This document shows, one piece after another, positions 10,983 through 23,602 of a stretch of DNA of 64,000 nucleotides. The stretch spans positions 1,128,244 through 1,192,243 of the forward strand of contig PTEX01000060.1 of assembly GCA_003342815.1 (NCBI GenBank). Reading direction: 5' to 3'. A program made the translations under genes and the position numbers. The notes under the pieces were generated by a model. That model was not told the DNA's origin. It searched no databases and saw only the letters and a list, made by a program, of their open reading frames with translations. Source of the DNA: Eudromia elegans. Taxonomy: Eukaryota > Chordata > Aves > Tinamiformes > Tinamidae. Position 1 is the first letter of the stretch; each line of letters begins with the position of its first letter.

Positions 10983-12189
10983 TGACAGACATTTTTCATT
11001 TTTTCATGAAGTCTGAGAATGGAAATGAGACAGGATAATATATGCACTCCTCTCTTTTCTTTACCTAAACTTAATGAAAAAAAACAGATGAGAAATGCTG
11101 GTCTTTTATCTAGAAAGAATAATACTGAGTGCTGTGACTTTGCATGTGCAGAAAAAGGCATTTTGAAGATTCTGTTCATTATTTGTTTTCAGGAGATTAT
11201 TATACTACTATTAGGGTATGAAGAGATAGTGTCCTTTGGTTTTGGGTTAGCAGACATAAGAATCCTCTAGCTTTGCTCATTGCAAAAAAAAAAAAAAAAA
11301 AGAATTCTTATAGTAAGTATATGCTGTTTTGCACACTTGAGGGTCAGATTTTTGATTTAGCTCAGGGTAAAAAAGCCAAGCACACTATTAGAAGCACATT
11401 TTCAAGAAAGTTTATTTCTCATTCAGGAACCTGAATACAAGACATTTTTAGAAAAGTAAAGAATTGGTATTATCAGGGCAAAGGGAGTAAGGTTTTCCCA
11501 TAAATACAAAGGAAAGGTGAAGTTATCTGAGAACCTGCTAGCTTACATTTTTCTCCCTATGTGCCTAGAAGCAAAGAGAGTGCTTTGGCATCATACATTT
11601 TAAATTTTCTTTCTTCAAAACTGCCTCAGAGATCTGAAGATATCTGATCCTATACATTCATATGCATGTGTACAGCTGAGATTTTTTTTTGATAAACTGC
11701 TTTTAACTGCTGTTAAATAGAATGGAAATTAATGAAGGACAAGATTTTCTGAAGAATTTCTTTCCCTGTTAAGTCCAGACTCTTGCATGTTCTTTCCAGC
11801 AGTTACACCAGAGGTTAGTGCTACCTGGAATTATAAAAAAAAATGCAATAGAAAAGGATACAGAGAGAGGAAAAATCTATTCCTTATACCATAGAAGGAA
11901 ATGAGACAAAAGTAATTAAAAGTTGAGCAAAGAGATGGAAAGCGAGACTATGATATCATTATTTATGTTGGTAGAACAGTTTATTCAAGAAATGTTCTTT
12001 TCTTTTTGATACAGAGCAATCATCTTTTTATTGTTACTTTTACTGACAGAGCACAGAGGAGTCCTTTTTATGGGGCAGAATTCACAAGGCCCTTGGAGTG
12101 TGATCAATAGAAGACAACAGTTACATTTTGAAGAGTGTCTTACAGAACTCTTACCCTTGTTCTACTGAATGGCTAGGAGAGCTAGTCAG

Positions 12190-12500
12190 GACCTGCCTTT
12201 CTCTGCCTTAGTCTGAAGAAACCCAGATCTCTCAGCCCTCTCCTGTTTCTCAAAGACTCAATCCTCCTGACAACCAGTGTGATCCTGCACTGGACTTGGT
12301 CCAGTTAACAATTTTTTCTCTTGCACTGGGGAGTTCACAGATGGGTAGAGTACTCTATATGTCACCTCAGAAGTGCTGAAGAAGGGAAAATAACCACTTC
12401 CCCTGACCTGCTCACTATGGTCTTGCCAATGAAGCCAAGACGTGGCTTGCTTTCTGTGCTCCCGAGGCATACTGCTTGCTCCTTCAATCACATTTCTGTT
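12190..12500 (-). mobile_element. Old CR1 LINE fragment
   Basis: Read on the minus strand, this matches the CR1 region around the end of the reverse transcriptase. Landmarks on the plus strand are 'agatctctcagccctctcct' near 12227, a degraded 'tcctgcactggacttggtcc' near 12283, and 'cccctgacctgctcactatg' near 12400 followed by 'ccaagacgtggcttgctttc' near 12436. These follow each other in the same order as in CR1. Divergence is high, the frame is broken, and the 3' octamer tail is absent. Homology may extend left to about 12090. The family call rests on remembered landmarks. Confidence 0.65.
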
Positions 12501-15500
12501 GAGTCTAAATTCTTTAACCCCATATTCTTGATTACTTATTTGATTAGGGAAATTGCTTACTTTTAATTCCTGACATCTAAATTAATTTTGTCTGACACAG
12601 ATTTCCTTCTACTTAACAAAAAAAAAAAAAAAAGGAAAAAAAGAGGCACGTCCAGATGATTGAATGTTGCTTGTCTTAATGCTTTACAGGGTGTGAACTG
12701 AACATCCCGGAAGAAGTATTCATAAACTTGTTTGCATTCTTTCTAAGTATGCATGAGTTCTTCAAATGCATTTATGTACTTTTATATAGCACATAGTTCT
12801 TCATAAAATGTTATTTATTCAAACATGTAATTGAGAACAGGAACTGAGATACATTAACTAATTTCTCATGGAGATTCAACAAGGTGAGAAATAAAAAGTT
12901 TTCTTTTTTTTCTTTCTTTTCCTTGTTTGACTGGGAGCTCCATAGTAACCCTCTAAAGAGTTTACTATCTGTCATGAGACATTCAGACAGGAAGGTCTTT
13001 AGAGGCAACAATGTTTTGAGGCATGATAAAAAATGTACTATAAGTCTACCCAGAGACATAACTATTACCATGTTTTGTAACAGAAGATTCTTAAGGAGTA
13101 TTTGAAAAACAATGAAAAAGACAATTGGAAACAGTTCTTGAGATGCTCCTCACAACAGCTGAGGAGCAGAATGAGTTGGGTAAAAAGCTGCTTGTTAGAA
13201 ATGTGACTAGACAAAGAGGAGGTAGAAAAAAAAAAATAGTGGTGGATGTCTAAATACAAAACAGGGATTGGTATACTGCAGAAGCCTCCCAAAGTAGCTT
13301 TGGACTGACGTGATAGAGAAGAAGTAACCAGGAGTGGAGTTTAATAACAGATGTCTCATGGTAAGAGCAGAAATTGTTTCTGTGCAAGTTCTAGATGAAG
13401 ATATCAATGATATCACATTTGTTACGTCTGGATGAAAGTCTATATCCAAGGCAGAAGGATAAGAGCTTGAATTCAGATATCTGTTAGCTGCTAATGAGGT
13501 TGCTCTGAACTGGAAATTGAGCAGCCAAAGATTTGGTCAAGGATTGCCATTTGGCTGATGGGATCCAAACAGAGCCCCAGACATTCATGCAGATGCTCCA
13601 GCCTAATCGGGAAGGTTACTTGGGATGGTACTTTACTGAGAAACAGAGCTATACCATGAGGCCTAGCCTTAAAAATGTGATATGTTGTTTTCACTTAAGC
13701 TGTGGGTAATATTTGTAAAATGATTTTCAGTTGATGCTGAAAGAGGATCAATCTCCATAGGATGCTTCATGAAGAATATATGCAGAATGCTGAATACAAG
13801 GGAGGTGGGGAACAGAAGTTAAATTGGTCACTTATTATAAATGAGAGAGAGAACAAACATATACCATGTATCGTCAGGCTCAAAGTTTCATTAAAAAGAG
13901 AAGAAAAAAATCCATGCTGCCCTCCACCAAAAGGCAAAATGAAGGCGATTTCCTTTGGGAATTTTGATTATCTGAATTGAAGAGTCAGCTGAGGGAGCTG
14001 AATCAAGCACAAATAGTTAAATATGGAAACACATTGAGAGTTCTGTTAAAATGATTGAAACAAATAAAGGAACTTAAGAGAGTAGTCATTTGAAAAGTCA
14101 TAGGAGACAAGGAAAAGGAGAAATCATAAGATTTAATAACGCCTTAAATTAGTATCATAAAGTTTCCTTGGAATTCAAAAGGCCTGAATAGCCCTATCAA
14201 GAGGAACAGAAAATATGAATTTACCTGAAATAACAGAAACTGGAAGGAGTTATATTACAAGACACACACAGAGAAACCATAAGTTGTTAAAATAAAACTA
14301 GGGAGGAAAAAACATTTACTGTAAAATTGTACAGTAAATTACAATTACAGTATTTTCAAATAAACCACAAAATCTAAAACAGAAATTGCAGTCAGAAAAA
14401 TATTTATTTTAAGTTACAATATATGCCAGAGATCTTAAAATATGCAAGGTGAGAAGGAAAGAACTGGAATGATACCTTGTAAAGACAATATTTATGGAAC
14501 AGACCCCTTAAGAAATGACCAGCATGGATTTTGTCCAGCAGCTGGAAAAGGCTTATGAAATGGTTGGTTTAGAAATATTACTGTGCAGATGGTGGTGTTT
14601 AGAGCCATTCAGCACTTTTCCTTCTGTCCTGATTTAGTCAGAACTCACATTAAAATTGATCAGTAAATGGGTTACCTGAAGAATAACCCACTTAGTTTAG
14701 TCCCTGGTCAAGCAATTCTTTTCTTACTTTCTTTCTCACTCATATATACCTTAAAGGATAACAGTATTCCCAGATGATTTCTAAATTGTTTCAAGTGAAG
14801 AAAATACCTGGTCATTCACTAAAAAGAGCAATAAAATATTATTGGTGTCTGTGATGACTGAAACTGATAAAAATGATGAAGGTCCAAGAGTTCCTTGGGT
14901 TTCCTGTTGTTTTGTGTGCTCCATTCCATACAGTAGTAAAACTATCATACTGCTTTGATATATTTTCAATCTGTGGCATCCAAAGAACCAAAAGTGTTGC
15001 ATAACAGAGGGTCTGAAAGTCCATGACCTGATGAGACAATTCCATCAAATGCAGGATAGCATCAATGAGATCAGCATATATGTGAGGAACAGAAAGTCTA
15101 ACTAAATGTAATTTGGAGTGGGGGTGGGTGGAAATCAATCTACTGATAAGTAATGTCAACCTCAAAATAAAGAGTGAGGGGAGTTAAGATATGAATGATT
15201 TCATTTTGACATTTGTAAGTGTCTATATCAAATTAAATATCAGGGAAACATCAGAATGTTACTATCAGCATTTCTTAGAGAAAAATTTGTCAACTCTTTA
15301 GTAATAAACCTGCAAATTTTGATTTAAAATTTTAAATATAGACAAAAATGAAACCAGAGGATTTATTTAAAATTATGTAAATAATTTTATTTTGAGGGAA
15401 AAGGATCTTTTTTTGAAAAAAAGAAAGAATCCTCAGCTATACCAATAACTTTTTTTGTTTTCAGTATGTTTTTTTTCTTAAGTACTAGCATCAAAATTCA

Positions 15501-18500
15501 TTTTTTATTACAAGATAGAACAGAAAAAAAAGTGATCCATTGGAGTTAAAAAACTTGAAGCACATCAGATTCACTAATCTACTGATGTATATTTGGATAT
15601 ATCCTATCATCACAACTGCAAATTCTAAACCTTGCTGAAGCAAAGAATGAAAAATTCCTATAGAAGTGTTTGCCTTTCAGAAGTAGTTTTCCATATTATA
15701 GGCACAAGGTAGTTGGAAATAATTTAATTAGTCAAGAACATACCTTTGACCAGTAGTTTTGTTCACCAAATCTTAAAGTTAAAATATATAGAGAAAGAAA
15801 ATGAAACAAACAACAATCAGTTGATATTTTTCAGTGTTATGATTTGTATTGCATACATACAGAGGAAAGTAATAACTTGCTGATCTGTTGAAAATGAGAA
15901 CATTTGCTGCATACCTTCCCAAAACTAATGACCTGAGGTTAAAAGGCACTCAGAGAAATATATACATATTTCTTTTTCTTTAGAAAATATCTTCAAACTT
16001 TGTCATAAAGGAGGTTTGTCCTTTTCTCAGAGCGATTTTCTTTGGATTATACCTCCACATGAAGACATCTGCTTTAGCTCTGGTTGGGATACCAGGAATA
16101 ATGTACAATATTTAAAGAAACAAATGTATTCTGAGCCTTAGCAATGCTAACTGACTCAAAGGAAGTACATACTAATGTACAGATGCTGCTCTGGGGTTTT
16201 CAGGTGAGCCTGTGCCATCCTGGGTGGGTGCCAGCAGTCCAGGAGGCTCTGTTTAACCAGAAAGCAGGACTGCTTCATGCAGATTTGCACAAGCCTTGAA
16301 TTGGCACTGAGGGAGATACACCAGAAGTCTGTAAAATGAGAGTCAAGGAGCAGGGCAAAGGGTCATAATTATTCACTTTCTCTTCCAACACAAGAACTGG
16401 AGGGATTTAAATGGAACTAGCAGGGGGCAGGTTTCAAAAATCAAGACAATGTGATTCTTCACATAACTTGTGAATAGTACGGATGATAAAATATATATAT
16501 ATACACATATGAGTTAAAAATGAACTGAACAACTATATGGTGAAAAATCCCCAGAACATAGGGGGTGTTCTTACAGCTTAATAGTCTTTGATGGCAGAAG
16601 GAAATCAGATGCTGACAATAAAATATCTGATAAGAATATGGACATGATGAAGAAACAAAGACCATCTAGGGCAAATTCATAGTGGATATTGGAAGTATTT
16701 TCCTCACAAGGCAGGCATGACACAGGCATTATCAAAATAAGTTGTTGAGATGAGGAATTTAGCAAATTTCAAAAACAATTTAGATATGAAGAATGCATGA
16801 ATACTAAGAAAAACTATTGCTAGAAATTCTGTTAAATCATGCACTTCATGGGTGAAAAAACAGCCACAGACCATTAGAGAAAATGTAAAGAAAACTAGTG
16901 TGGGCCAGATTGTTCCATCTTTCACAGTGAAGGTTATTAAAGCTTTAGTACCTCTAGTAGCTGGCCAGAGGTGGTTGGAATTGGGGTATGGGGGTTACTT
17001 TTTCAGTATGGTGAACTCTTTGTTCCTATATGAATATTTCTCACAGTACACACTGTAATGGAATTGAATGGAAAGGAATTAAAGAGGAGCAGAAAGTGTG
17101 ACTGAGATCTAAATAATGCATAAACATTTGAAGGAACAGTATCAAATGTTGAATTTTATTATTCATTTGTGGAACATTTAGAGCAAAGCTAATTTCTTGA
17201 GTAGTCGTCCAAGAGTTACAGACCTGGGAACTTCCCTTTGTAAGGTACTTAAGCCTTGACAGCTAACAGTTAAATAAGAGACTGAGAATTTCAGAACTTT
17301 TATACCCAAGTTTCTTCAGGTAAAGACATTCACTTAAAATGACCCTTGCCTGAAAAAAAAAAAATCATTATTTTTGATCGCACAACAGTTTTTGGCAAAG
17401 GCATGATCAAAAAATTCATGACTGTCTCTGTTTGCTTCTGGTTTTGTTCTTCTCAGGACTCCCTAGTTCATCAGCTTTTAGAAATGAACATGCCTGACCT
17501 TTAGAGTGCCTGCCTGCTCATGTCAGGTGCTAGCGGAATGTTTCTCACAGCAGTTTCTGAGTTTGTGGAATGGCTCCACATCCGTCGGCCCTTGTTGTGT
17601 CACAAGAATCTTCCAGACACACAAAGCACTGAACTGAACCCTAACTGCTGAAAACAGGCCAAGACCATTTGCACCTAGGTCTCTCTTCTGCATAGGTGAT
17701 CCTCCAGCTCCTAAGGTCGACCATCAAAGGCAGCATTGGTAGAATGTGGCTCCCCAGGGATGCAGGACAAGACCTTGTTGCTTGACTGTTTTTCTTCCAT
17801 GCATATATACAAAAAACTAAATTTTTAATTAAAAAAAATTAAAACCTCAAGATTTCTTAAAAATAAAATGGAAGAGTTGAAGAATGTACTTCAGGATGAC
17901 ACGTGTTAGATATCTACTGTCTTTGTGTCTCATTTGGTAAGAACATGGGATTCTGTCGTCTCTTTTTTATGAGCAAACGATTTCATAGAAAAAGAATAAA
18001 AAAACAGGGCTAGGTGGATCATAAAATACAGCCTAGGAAAGCTCTATTGCTAAGCATATGATCAGCTCTTACTTTTACATCAGCTCTAGTGAATTCTCCC
18101 TTTTTTCTTTTTTTTTTTTTTTATCTTTTACACTCTTTTTTCTTTTGGAACTGACCCAGTTTTTAAATCCCTGTCAAAATGCTGATAGTTTGTAAAAGAA
18201 TCCGTGCAGTGCATTATAAATCAATTCAAGCCATGTGTAACTGATGAGGATAGATAGTGCTACATCAGTATCATCTCACCATTGAAGTAGTTAACCCGAT
18301 ATAGATCTTTCTCAAGCATGTTGTTTCATGTGATAGCAATGAAATGAAAAGTCTGAGCTTTTGATGATGGCTGATATTCTTTCATTTTATACCCATACAT
18401 CCCTCATCAAAAGCTTGAGGCCCCTGATCTGCAACTATTCGTCTCGTGAGGAATTTAAATGTTTCGCTATATAGCAAAGCTTCAAGACACATATTTATGT

Positions 18501-20860
18501 ATTGCAGAAGTCAGAAAAAGGTAAATAGATGTTTAAGTATTTGCCAAATAAGTATATTTAAACATGAATATATAATTAATCCTATGAGCAAAATTTTTGT
18601 CTGATTGGATATGAATGAAGCTGCAAGAAAAATGTGACAATTAACTAAACTTACACATATTGCTCCCTCCTGTGGGCATAAACATGCATCAGTTAAGCAA
18701 TTCTTGTGTCTGTGGGGTGATGAAATTTATTTTGAGAGTCAAACCCAACAATTAGAAGCTTGATAGAGTGCTAAAAAAATGCCATTTTTATTTTTTAGAA
18801 GAGTGTTTTGATTTTTCATTTCAAAATTCTTATGAGAATAAAATAAAAACATTAATGTTTTGATTAGGCCCAAAATGATTTTTGAAATGTTGTGTCATAG
18901 AAAATTCTGATTTTTTTTATTTCAATCTGTTTCTGAATAGAAAAAAAAAAGAAAAAAAGAAAATTTTTGGAATTTGTAGAATAAAACTATCCTCTTGAGA
19001 GAGGAACCTCGTCACCTCTTAAAGCTGCCAGAACAGAATATGGAATAAAGAAGAAACGTGCTTTTATTTAGAATCTTTTATGTTTGAGAAATAATATATT
19101 TTCCCAAGCTTTTTTTCTGTTTCATACTAGAGGAATTCCAATACTTTCAGATTAAGTTTCAAGTTATTTTATTTGAGTGGGAAGAAGAAATATCTCATTC
19201 TTTTCTTAAAAATATATATATACATATAATTTTTTTTCTAATACAAATGAAGCATAACACACACAAAAAAAATCAGTGTTAAAACTATAACCTTTAAAAA
19301 CTATGATGAAAAAGTGCACAAAACTTTACAGAAACTTTACAGCTTTACAGAAAAAATCGTGGAAACAATCAATACATTTTTTTCCAACCTTCTCTAAAAT
19401 GATAAAGAACACACAAAAGCCCACAGGAAGCTGAACCCCAAAAGCAAAGATTTCAAGTTGTGCTTGGTTGTTCCATTATTCTGTAGATAAAAGAGGGGGA
19501 AAAATCTGCCTCAGAGATTTTTTAACAAAAAAGATATATACAAAAGAGAAGCTATGAAACTGAAAACTACAGAAGAAAGAAAACATTGACTGACAGTTTT
19601 ACATTTTATTAATGTGGTTATTTTCTATATGCATTGTATCATTGCCTTAAATTACCTATCACATCCTGTTCGTGTTACAGTCTATGCTATCTGATCTTGA
19701 TTAAAGATGATATTCTATACAAGAGTATACAAAACTGATTTCTTTGCAATACAATAGTTTGCAGTTAATTCCAATAAAACTCTGAGCATTCTTCTCTTTT
19801 TTCAGCCATCTTTTCCAAGTGGAACGCTTATTTAAATACCTCCATAAAAACTCACAGCTAAGTGAGCCGAAGGAAAATAATAAATGGTTATCATATACTC
19901 TGTGTATAAACCTTCATTTCTAGCCCTAGATAGAACTATTCAGAGGGCTAATCATAGTTGTGTGATTTATATAGCTTAGTGGGTGCACCACTTTCAAAAA
20001 GGTACATCATAAAAATAAACAGCAGAAAGCAAATGCCTAGTTAACATTATAGCTTTTCTTAAAATCGTCTATGAATTACAAATAGTTGTCAGACGGCTGT
20101 TTTCATTTCTTCTGAGATGGGTTATGTAATTTGAGAATAAAGAGTCATTCTAATTTCCAGGGCTGGTGATTTTCAAATCTAACTGAGAAGCTCATAGGAG
20201 AATGAATTATTTCAAAAAGACCCACATGACAAAATTCTTATGGATTGCTTTCTGAATTGAGTCACTATTGGCTTCCTTTGTAGCATCTGTATAGAAAACT
20301 GTGCAAGAGAGGACAGAGGGAAAGGAGACAGAAGAGATGACACAAGAAGGACTTGGATAACTAGGAGCACTGATTCAGTCCTTTGGCTGTATAGAAAGAC
20401 CTGCAGAAGTAGCTGCAGAAGTAAAACTCTACTGGACTCGCATAGGGAAATGTACTTTACTGAGCTACACATAGATGATCAAGAACGTTATTGGAAAATA
20501 TAAACTTTGAAGTAGTAATCCCTGTTAGGTAAGTTATCTTTAGATTGATCAAGAATACATAATTAAAAAAATAATTTTAAAAAGCGAACTCATGCTAAAA
20601 TGGTATACATAATAAATGTCCTGAGACAACTCTGTTCTGTGCATATTCAAAAATAGATGCTGAGTGAAACCAGATTGGGCAGCAAAACTCCAACCTAGAT
20701 ATGGTAGCCTTCCTTGGAATTACTCATATGTCTTTATGTCCACTACTTACACTAATGCAAGATGACGGTGAACCTGTCCACAGATAACAATGTCATTCCT
20801 GCATGGCTTTTGCAAAGAAGCTCGTGGTTTTGTATTATAATGCTCCAAGTAATATATTCC

Positions 20861-20932
20861 TTTTTTTTTCTCTATCTCTTGTCTTTGTTTCTCTCTCTCT
20901 CTCTCTCGCTCTTTTTTTTTTTTTTTTTTTTG
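20861..20932. repeat. Pyrimidine-rich simple repeat: CT array then poly-T
   Basis: A T-run and mixed pyrimidines lead into about eight CT units and then a run of about 20 T. The tract is almost pure pyrimidine over roughly 70 bases. It produces artefactual Ser/Leu/Phe (plus) and Arg/Glu/Lys (minus) frames. Confidence 0.93.
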
Positions 20933-21535
20933 GTGAGCGCATCTAATGGCTATTAATTCTGCCACTTGGAGATCATCTCTCATTGGCTCTTGAAAGCATC
21001 ATGAAATCGTGCTATAAAAAGCCCTGATTAGTAATTCCTCGTCTTGTTTTATTCTTGGCATTAATCTTCCATAATTCTTATCTTAAACAGCTGACTTTGT
21101 TTTGACCATGACACATTGGAGGGAAATTAAATCCTATTGTTTTATCTGTCCAAGAGCTAACACAGCAGAGGAATATATGACACAATACATAGCATCTACA
21201 ATTGATTAAAAACTGGAGCAAATTCCACTTCATCTCCATGCCCAGAAATTCCATTATAGCTAGAGATTGGACTGAATCTCTGAAGTTGCATGTTTTAGAA
21301 GGTTTACGATTGAAATGTGGATAATTCAGGTTAGGGCTCAAATAAAATTCAGAGATAGTGAAAATAGTGAATTTCAGCCATTATTCTGAGGTTAGAAGTT
21401 GGATCACCAAGCTGTAAGATTTGGATACCATAGTCCTTCACTTATTTTATAATTCAAAAAATGCAAAAATAAAAAGATTAATCTGTCTATACTGGAACAG
21501 GAAGCTAATTCTTTTTTTCTTGTTTTCCTCAGGAG

Positions 21536-21571
21536 TTTTTTGTTGTTGTTGTTTTTTGTTTGTTTGTTTTT
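21536..21571. repeat. GTT/GTTT simple repeat
   Basis: Tandem gtt units pass into gttt units, forming a short T-rich microsatellite of about 35 bases. Confidence 0.85.
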
Positions 21572-21871
21572 CTGGTGACATGTTGCAAGGGAAAGCCTGT
21601 GTCCCACAGGCTGATTCTTTCCAATAAGTAAATTATATTGATGCACTCTCAGTTTGGGGGTTGAACTGATGCATTTTTATAGGCTGTGAGAATCACATTT
21701 ATTTGCAGAAAGAATGAGAGTCAATTTTTCTATGTAGTAACTTTATTATCTAGAAAATGTATCAAAAAGGATGCTTAGATCATTCATGGGAAGCTGTGCC
21801 CAGATCTGGCACCCAAACTTAAGATAACTTTTTTAAAAATTGGAAAGTGCTTTGTGAGAAAATCATTTCAG

Positions 21872-22252
21872 AGAGGGGAAATTAGTGAAATACTAGGACC
21901 TAACAAAAGCTATGTTATTACAGAGCATTACAGCATTAAACCGTTACAGAGGCTTGCTTAAGGTGAGAGACTTTGGCAACACAATCTGCTTTCCTAGCCC
22001 GCACTAACAGGAGTAAACGAAGAGCAGAATGGCCACAGTTTGTTGGCTTCCCTGCAGAGCTGGTAATCTGATGGTGCCATGAAGGTGATGAGAAAATGGA
22101 GGATGGAGCGGAGTGAAGATACTGTGGCCAAACTCTTATACTTCCTGCAGAGGTGGCAATCTGGTGGTACCATGCAGCTGATAAGCCACATAGTACAATA
22201 AGATGTCTGGTGGTGAGCCAACAAGGTGACAGATCAGTCCCTTCTGATGGAA
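21872..22252. repeat. Unclassified interspersed repeat 'family X', copy A
   Basis: This segment aligns by eye with 63410-63828 over its whole length, in the same orientation. Shared landmarks in order are a 'ggaaattag' start, 'cctaaca', 'acagaggctt', 'ggcaacacaatctgc', 'cttccctg', 'ctgatggtgcc', 'agtgaag', 'gataagccacatagta'/'aataagccacatagta' and a 'cccttctgatgga' end. Identity is roughly 80% over the best-aligned parts. Within the copy, the part around 22047 is repeated around 22141 (period about 94), and a third, weaker unit precedes it near 21974. The class is unknown. A retroviral LTR with tandem U3 repeats is one option, a satellite-derived or composite repeat another. No protein function is suggested. 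Confidence 0.8.
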
Positions 22253-23152
22253 GGCTGCTTTACCATATCTTTTGAGATGGCTTTCCTATTTTTTTTTTCA
22301 GTATCTTTCATTTCTCTGTGAGTTTTGTGGTGTAAACCAATCAACTTGATAGATTGCTGCTCAGTTTTAACAGGGAAAGGTGTCTGCAGTCATGGTCACT
22401 GAAAACAGGAATTACCTTCATTTCTTCCCCTTTTGATGAAAAAAAATACTGTTTTCTCATTTTGCATTCTCAGTTTTTTGAAGTTCTCTCCTCAAGATGA
22501 CTCTTGTTATTAGTCAAATGTCCATCAGCCGACAGAATTCTCATACTGGGAGGGGGAGAAGGAATGAAACCTTGAAGTTGTTACAGGAAAGAGAAAGCAT
22601 TAGCTCTGTTCTCAATCATTCTGGTAGGCTCCTTGGGCAAATTTCCATGAATCCCAAGATTCTGTATGCTTTACTTTTCTCCTCCATAAAATGAGATTTG
22701 AAAAAAAAAAAATCTGTTAATACTTTCCAGGATTTACTGACAGTTAGTGATATCTGCTAGCATTTCTGTTACTGTATATTTTGCTGGAAAATCCATGAGT
22801 GTGAAGAGCATGCAAACAGTAGAAATTTCTATTTGTGCAGGCATCTTCTTTCTCTCCAAGTCATTATGCTCGGTTGGATGCAGAGCATTATTATGTTGTA
22901 CTTTGTAATAACACAAAAAAGTAGAGAATATAATTCTATTATTATCACACTTACAAGCCATAGCCAGGGACTTAACCACAGTATTGTTCATTTACAAAAC
23001 AAAGTGATTCCTATTCGGCTGAGTTTACAAGATGAGTAAAAAATAACAAGTGAGAGAGGAAGAGGTCTGATGGAACAATAAGGCTATTTAATTAAATTTG
23101 TTATGCAACAATGTTAAGTGCTTGGTATTCCATGAGACCTCATCTTTGAAAT
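22253..23152. other. Non-coding stretch, no gene seen
   Basis: The segment holds short frames only, small A and T homopolymers, and no repeat that I can classify. Confidence 0.6.
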
Positions 23153-23602
23153 GAATCATAGAATCATAGAATGGCTAGGGTTGGAAGGGACCTGTAGAGG
23201 TCATCTACTCCAACCCCCCTGCACACGCAGGGTCGCCTAGAGCATGTGGCACAGGGTGGTGTCCAGGTGGGTTTGGAAGATCTCCAGAGAAGGAGACTCC
23301 ACCACCTCTCTGGGCAGCCTGTTCCAGTGCTCTGTCACCCTCACTGTTAAGAAATTCTCTCTCAAGTTCCTGTGGAACTTTTGGTGCCTCAATTTGTGGC
23401 CGTTTCCCCTAGTTCTATCACTGGCCAGCACTGAGAAGACGCCAGCCCCCTCCTCCTCCTCACTCCCTTTCTTGAGATATTTATATACATTAATCAGGTC
23501 CCCTCTCAGTCTTCTCCAGGCTGAAGAGGCCCAGCTCTCTCAGCCTTTGCTCATAGGGCAGATGTTCCAGACCCCTAATCATCTTTGTAGCCCTATACTT
23601 TG
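23153..23602 (-). mobile_element. CR1 LINE 3' fragment, well preserved
   Basis: This is a minus-strand CR1 with its 3' end at the left. Octamers at 23154-23172 are followed by 'ggttggaagggacct' and the terminal segment shared with the CR1 at 8262 (3 differences in 95 aligned bases). Coding sequence for the ORF2 C-terminus follows, then 'ttcttgagatatttatatac', 'ctccaggctgaagaggccca', 'agctctctcagcctttgctc' and 'cccctaatcatctttgtagc'. Homology fades near 23600, marking the 5' truncation. The sharp conservation suggests a fairly recent insertion compared with the other fragments here. Confidence 0.95.
23237..23505 (-). pseudogene. CR1 ORF2 C-terminal coding remnant
   Basis: The minus strand encodes the last part of the CR1 ORF2 protein, downstream of the polymerase catalytic boxes. 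Visible motifs are LINVYKYL, then ASDRTRGNGHKL, then FLTVRVTEHWNRLPREVVES, ending in CHML and a TAG at 23237-23239. This C-terminal region is found in CR1-clade elements and its exact role is not settled. The frame is open from the stop back to about 23505, where the LEK... segment is in a different frame from LINVYKYL, so a small indel has shifted it. With the N-terminal endonuclease and the reverse transcriptase core missing, this is a dead fragment. Its stop codon and 3' non-coding length match the copy at 8262. Confidence 0.85.

Larger units (their letters stand above)
9138..12189. other. Non-coding stretch, no gene seen
   Basis: Apart from the weak LTR-like segment at 9560-9935 and the GTTT microsatellite, nothing is identifiable. 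Frames of up to about 106 codons (for example plus strand 9435-9755) show no known domain. A pure A-run lies at 11284-11301. Confidence 0.5.
12501..21871. other. Long non-coding stretch, no gene or classified transposon
   Basis: This is over 9 kb of AT-rich DNA with many A and T homopolymers (for example 12619-12633, 18109-18122) and a short AT run near 16491-16503. Frames stay under about 110 codons. A slightly GC-richer part lies at about 17500-17790. The longest minus-strand frame (14839-15165) resembles no family I know. I see no exon, tRNA or complete mobile element. Confidence 0.5.
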
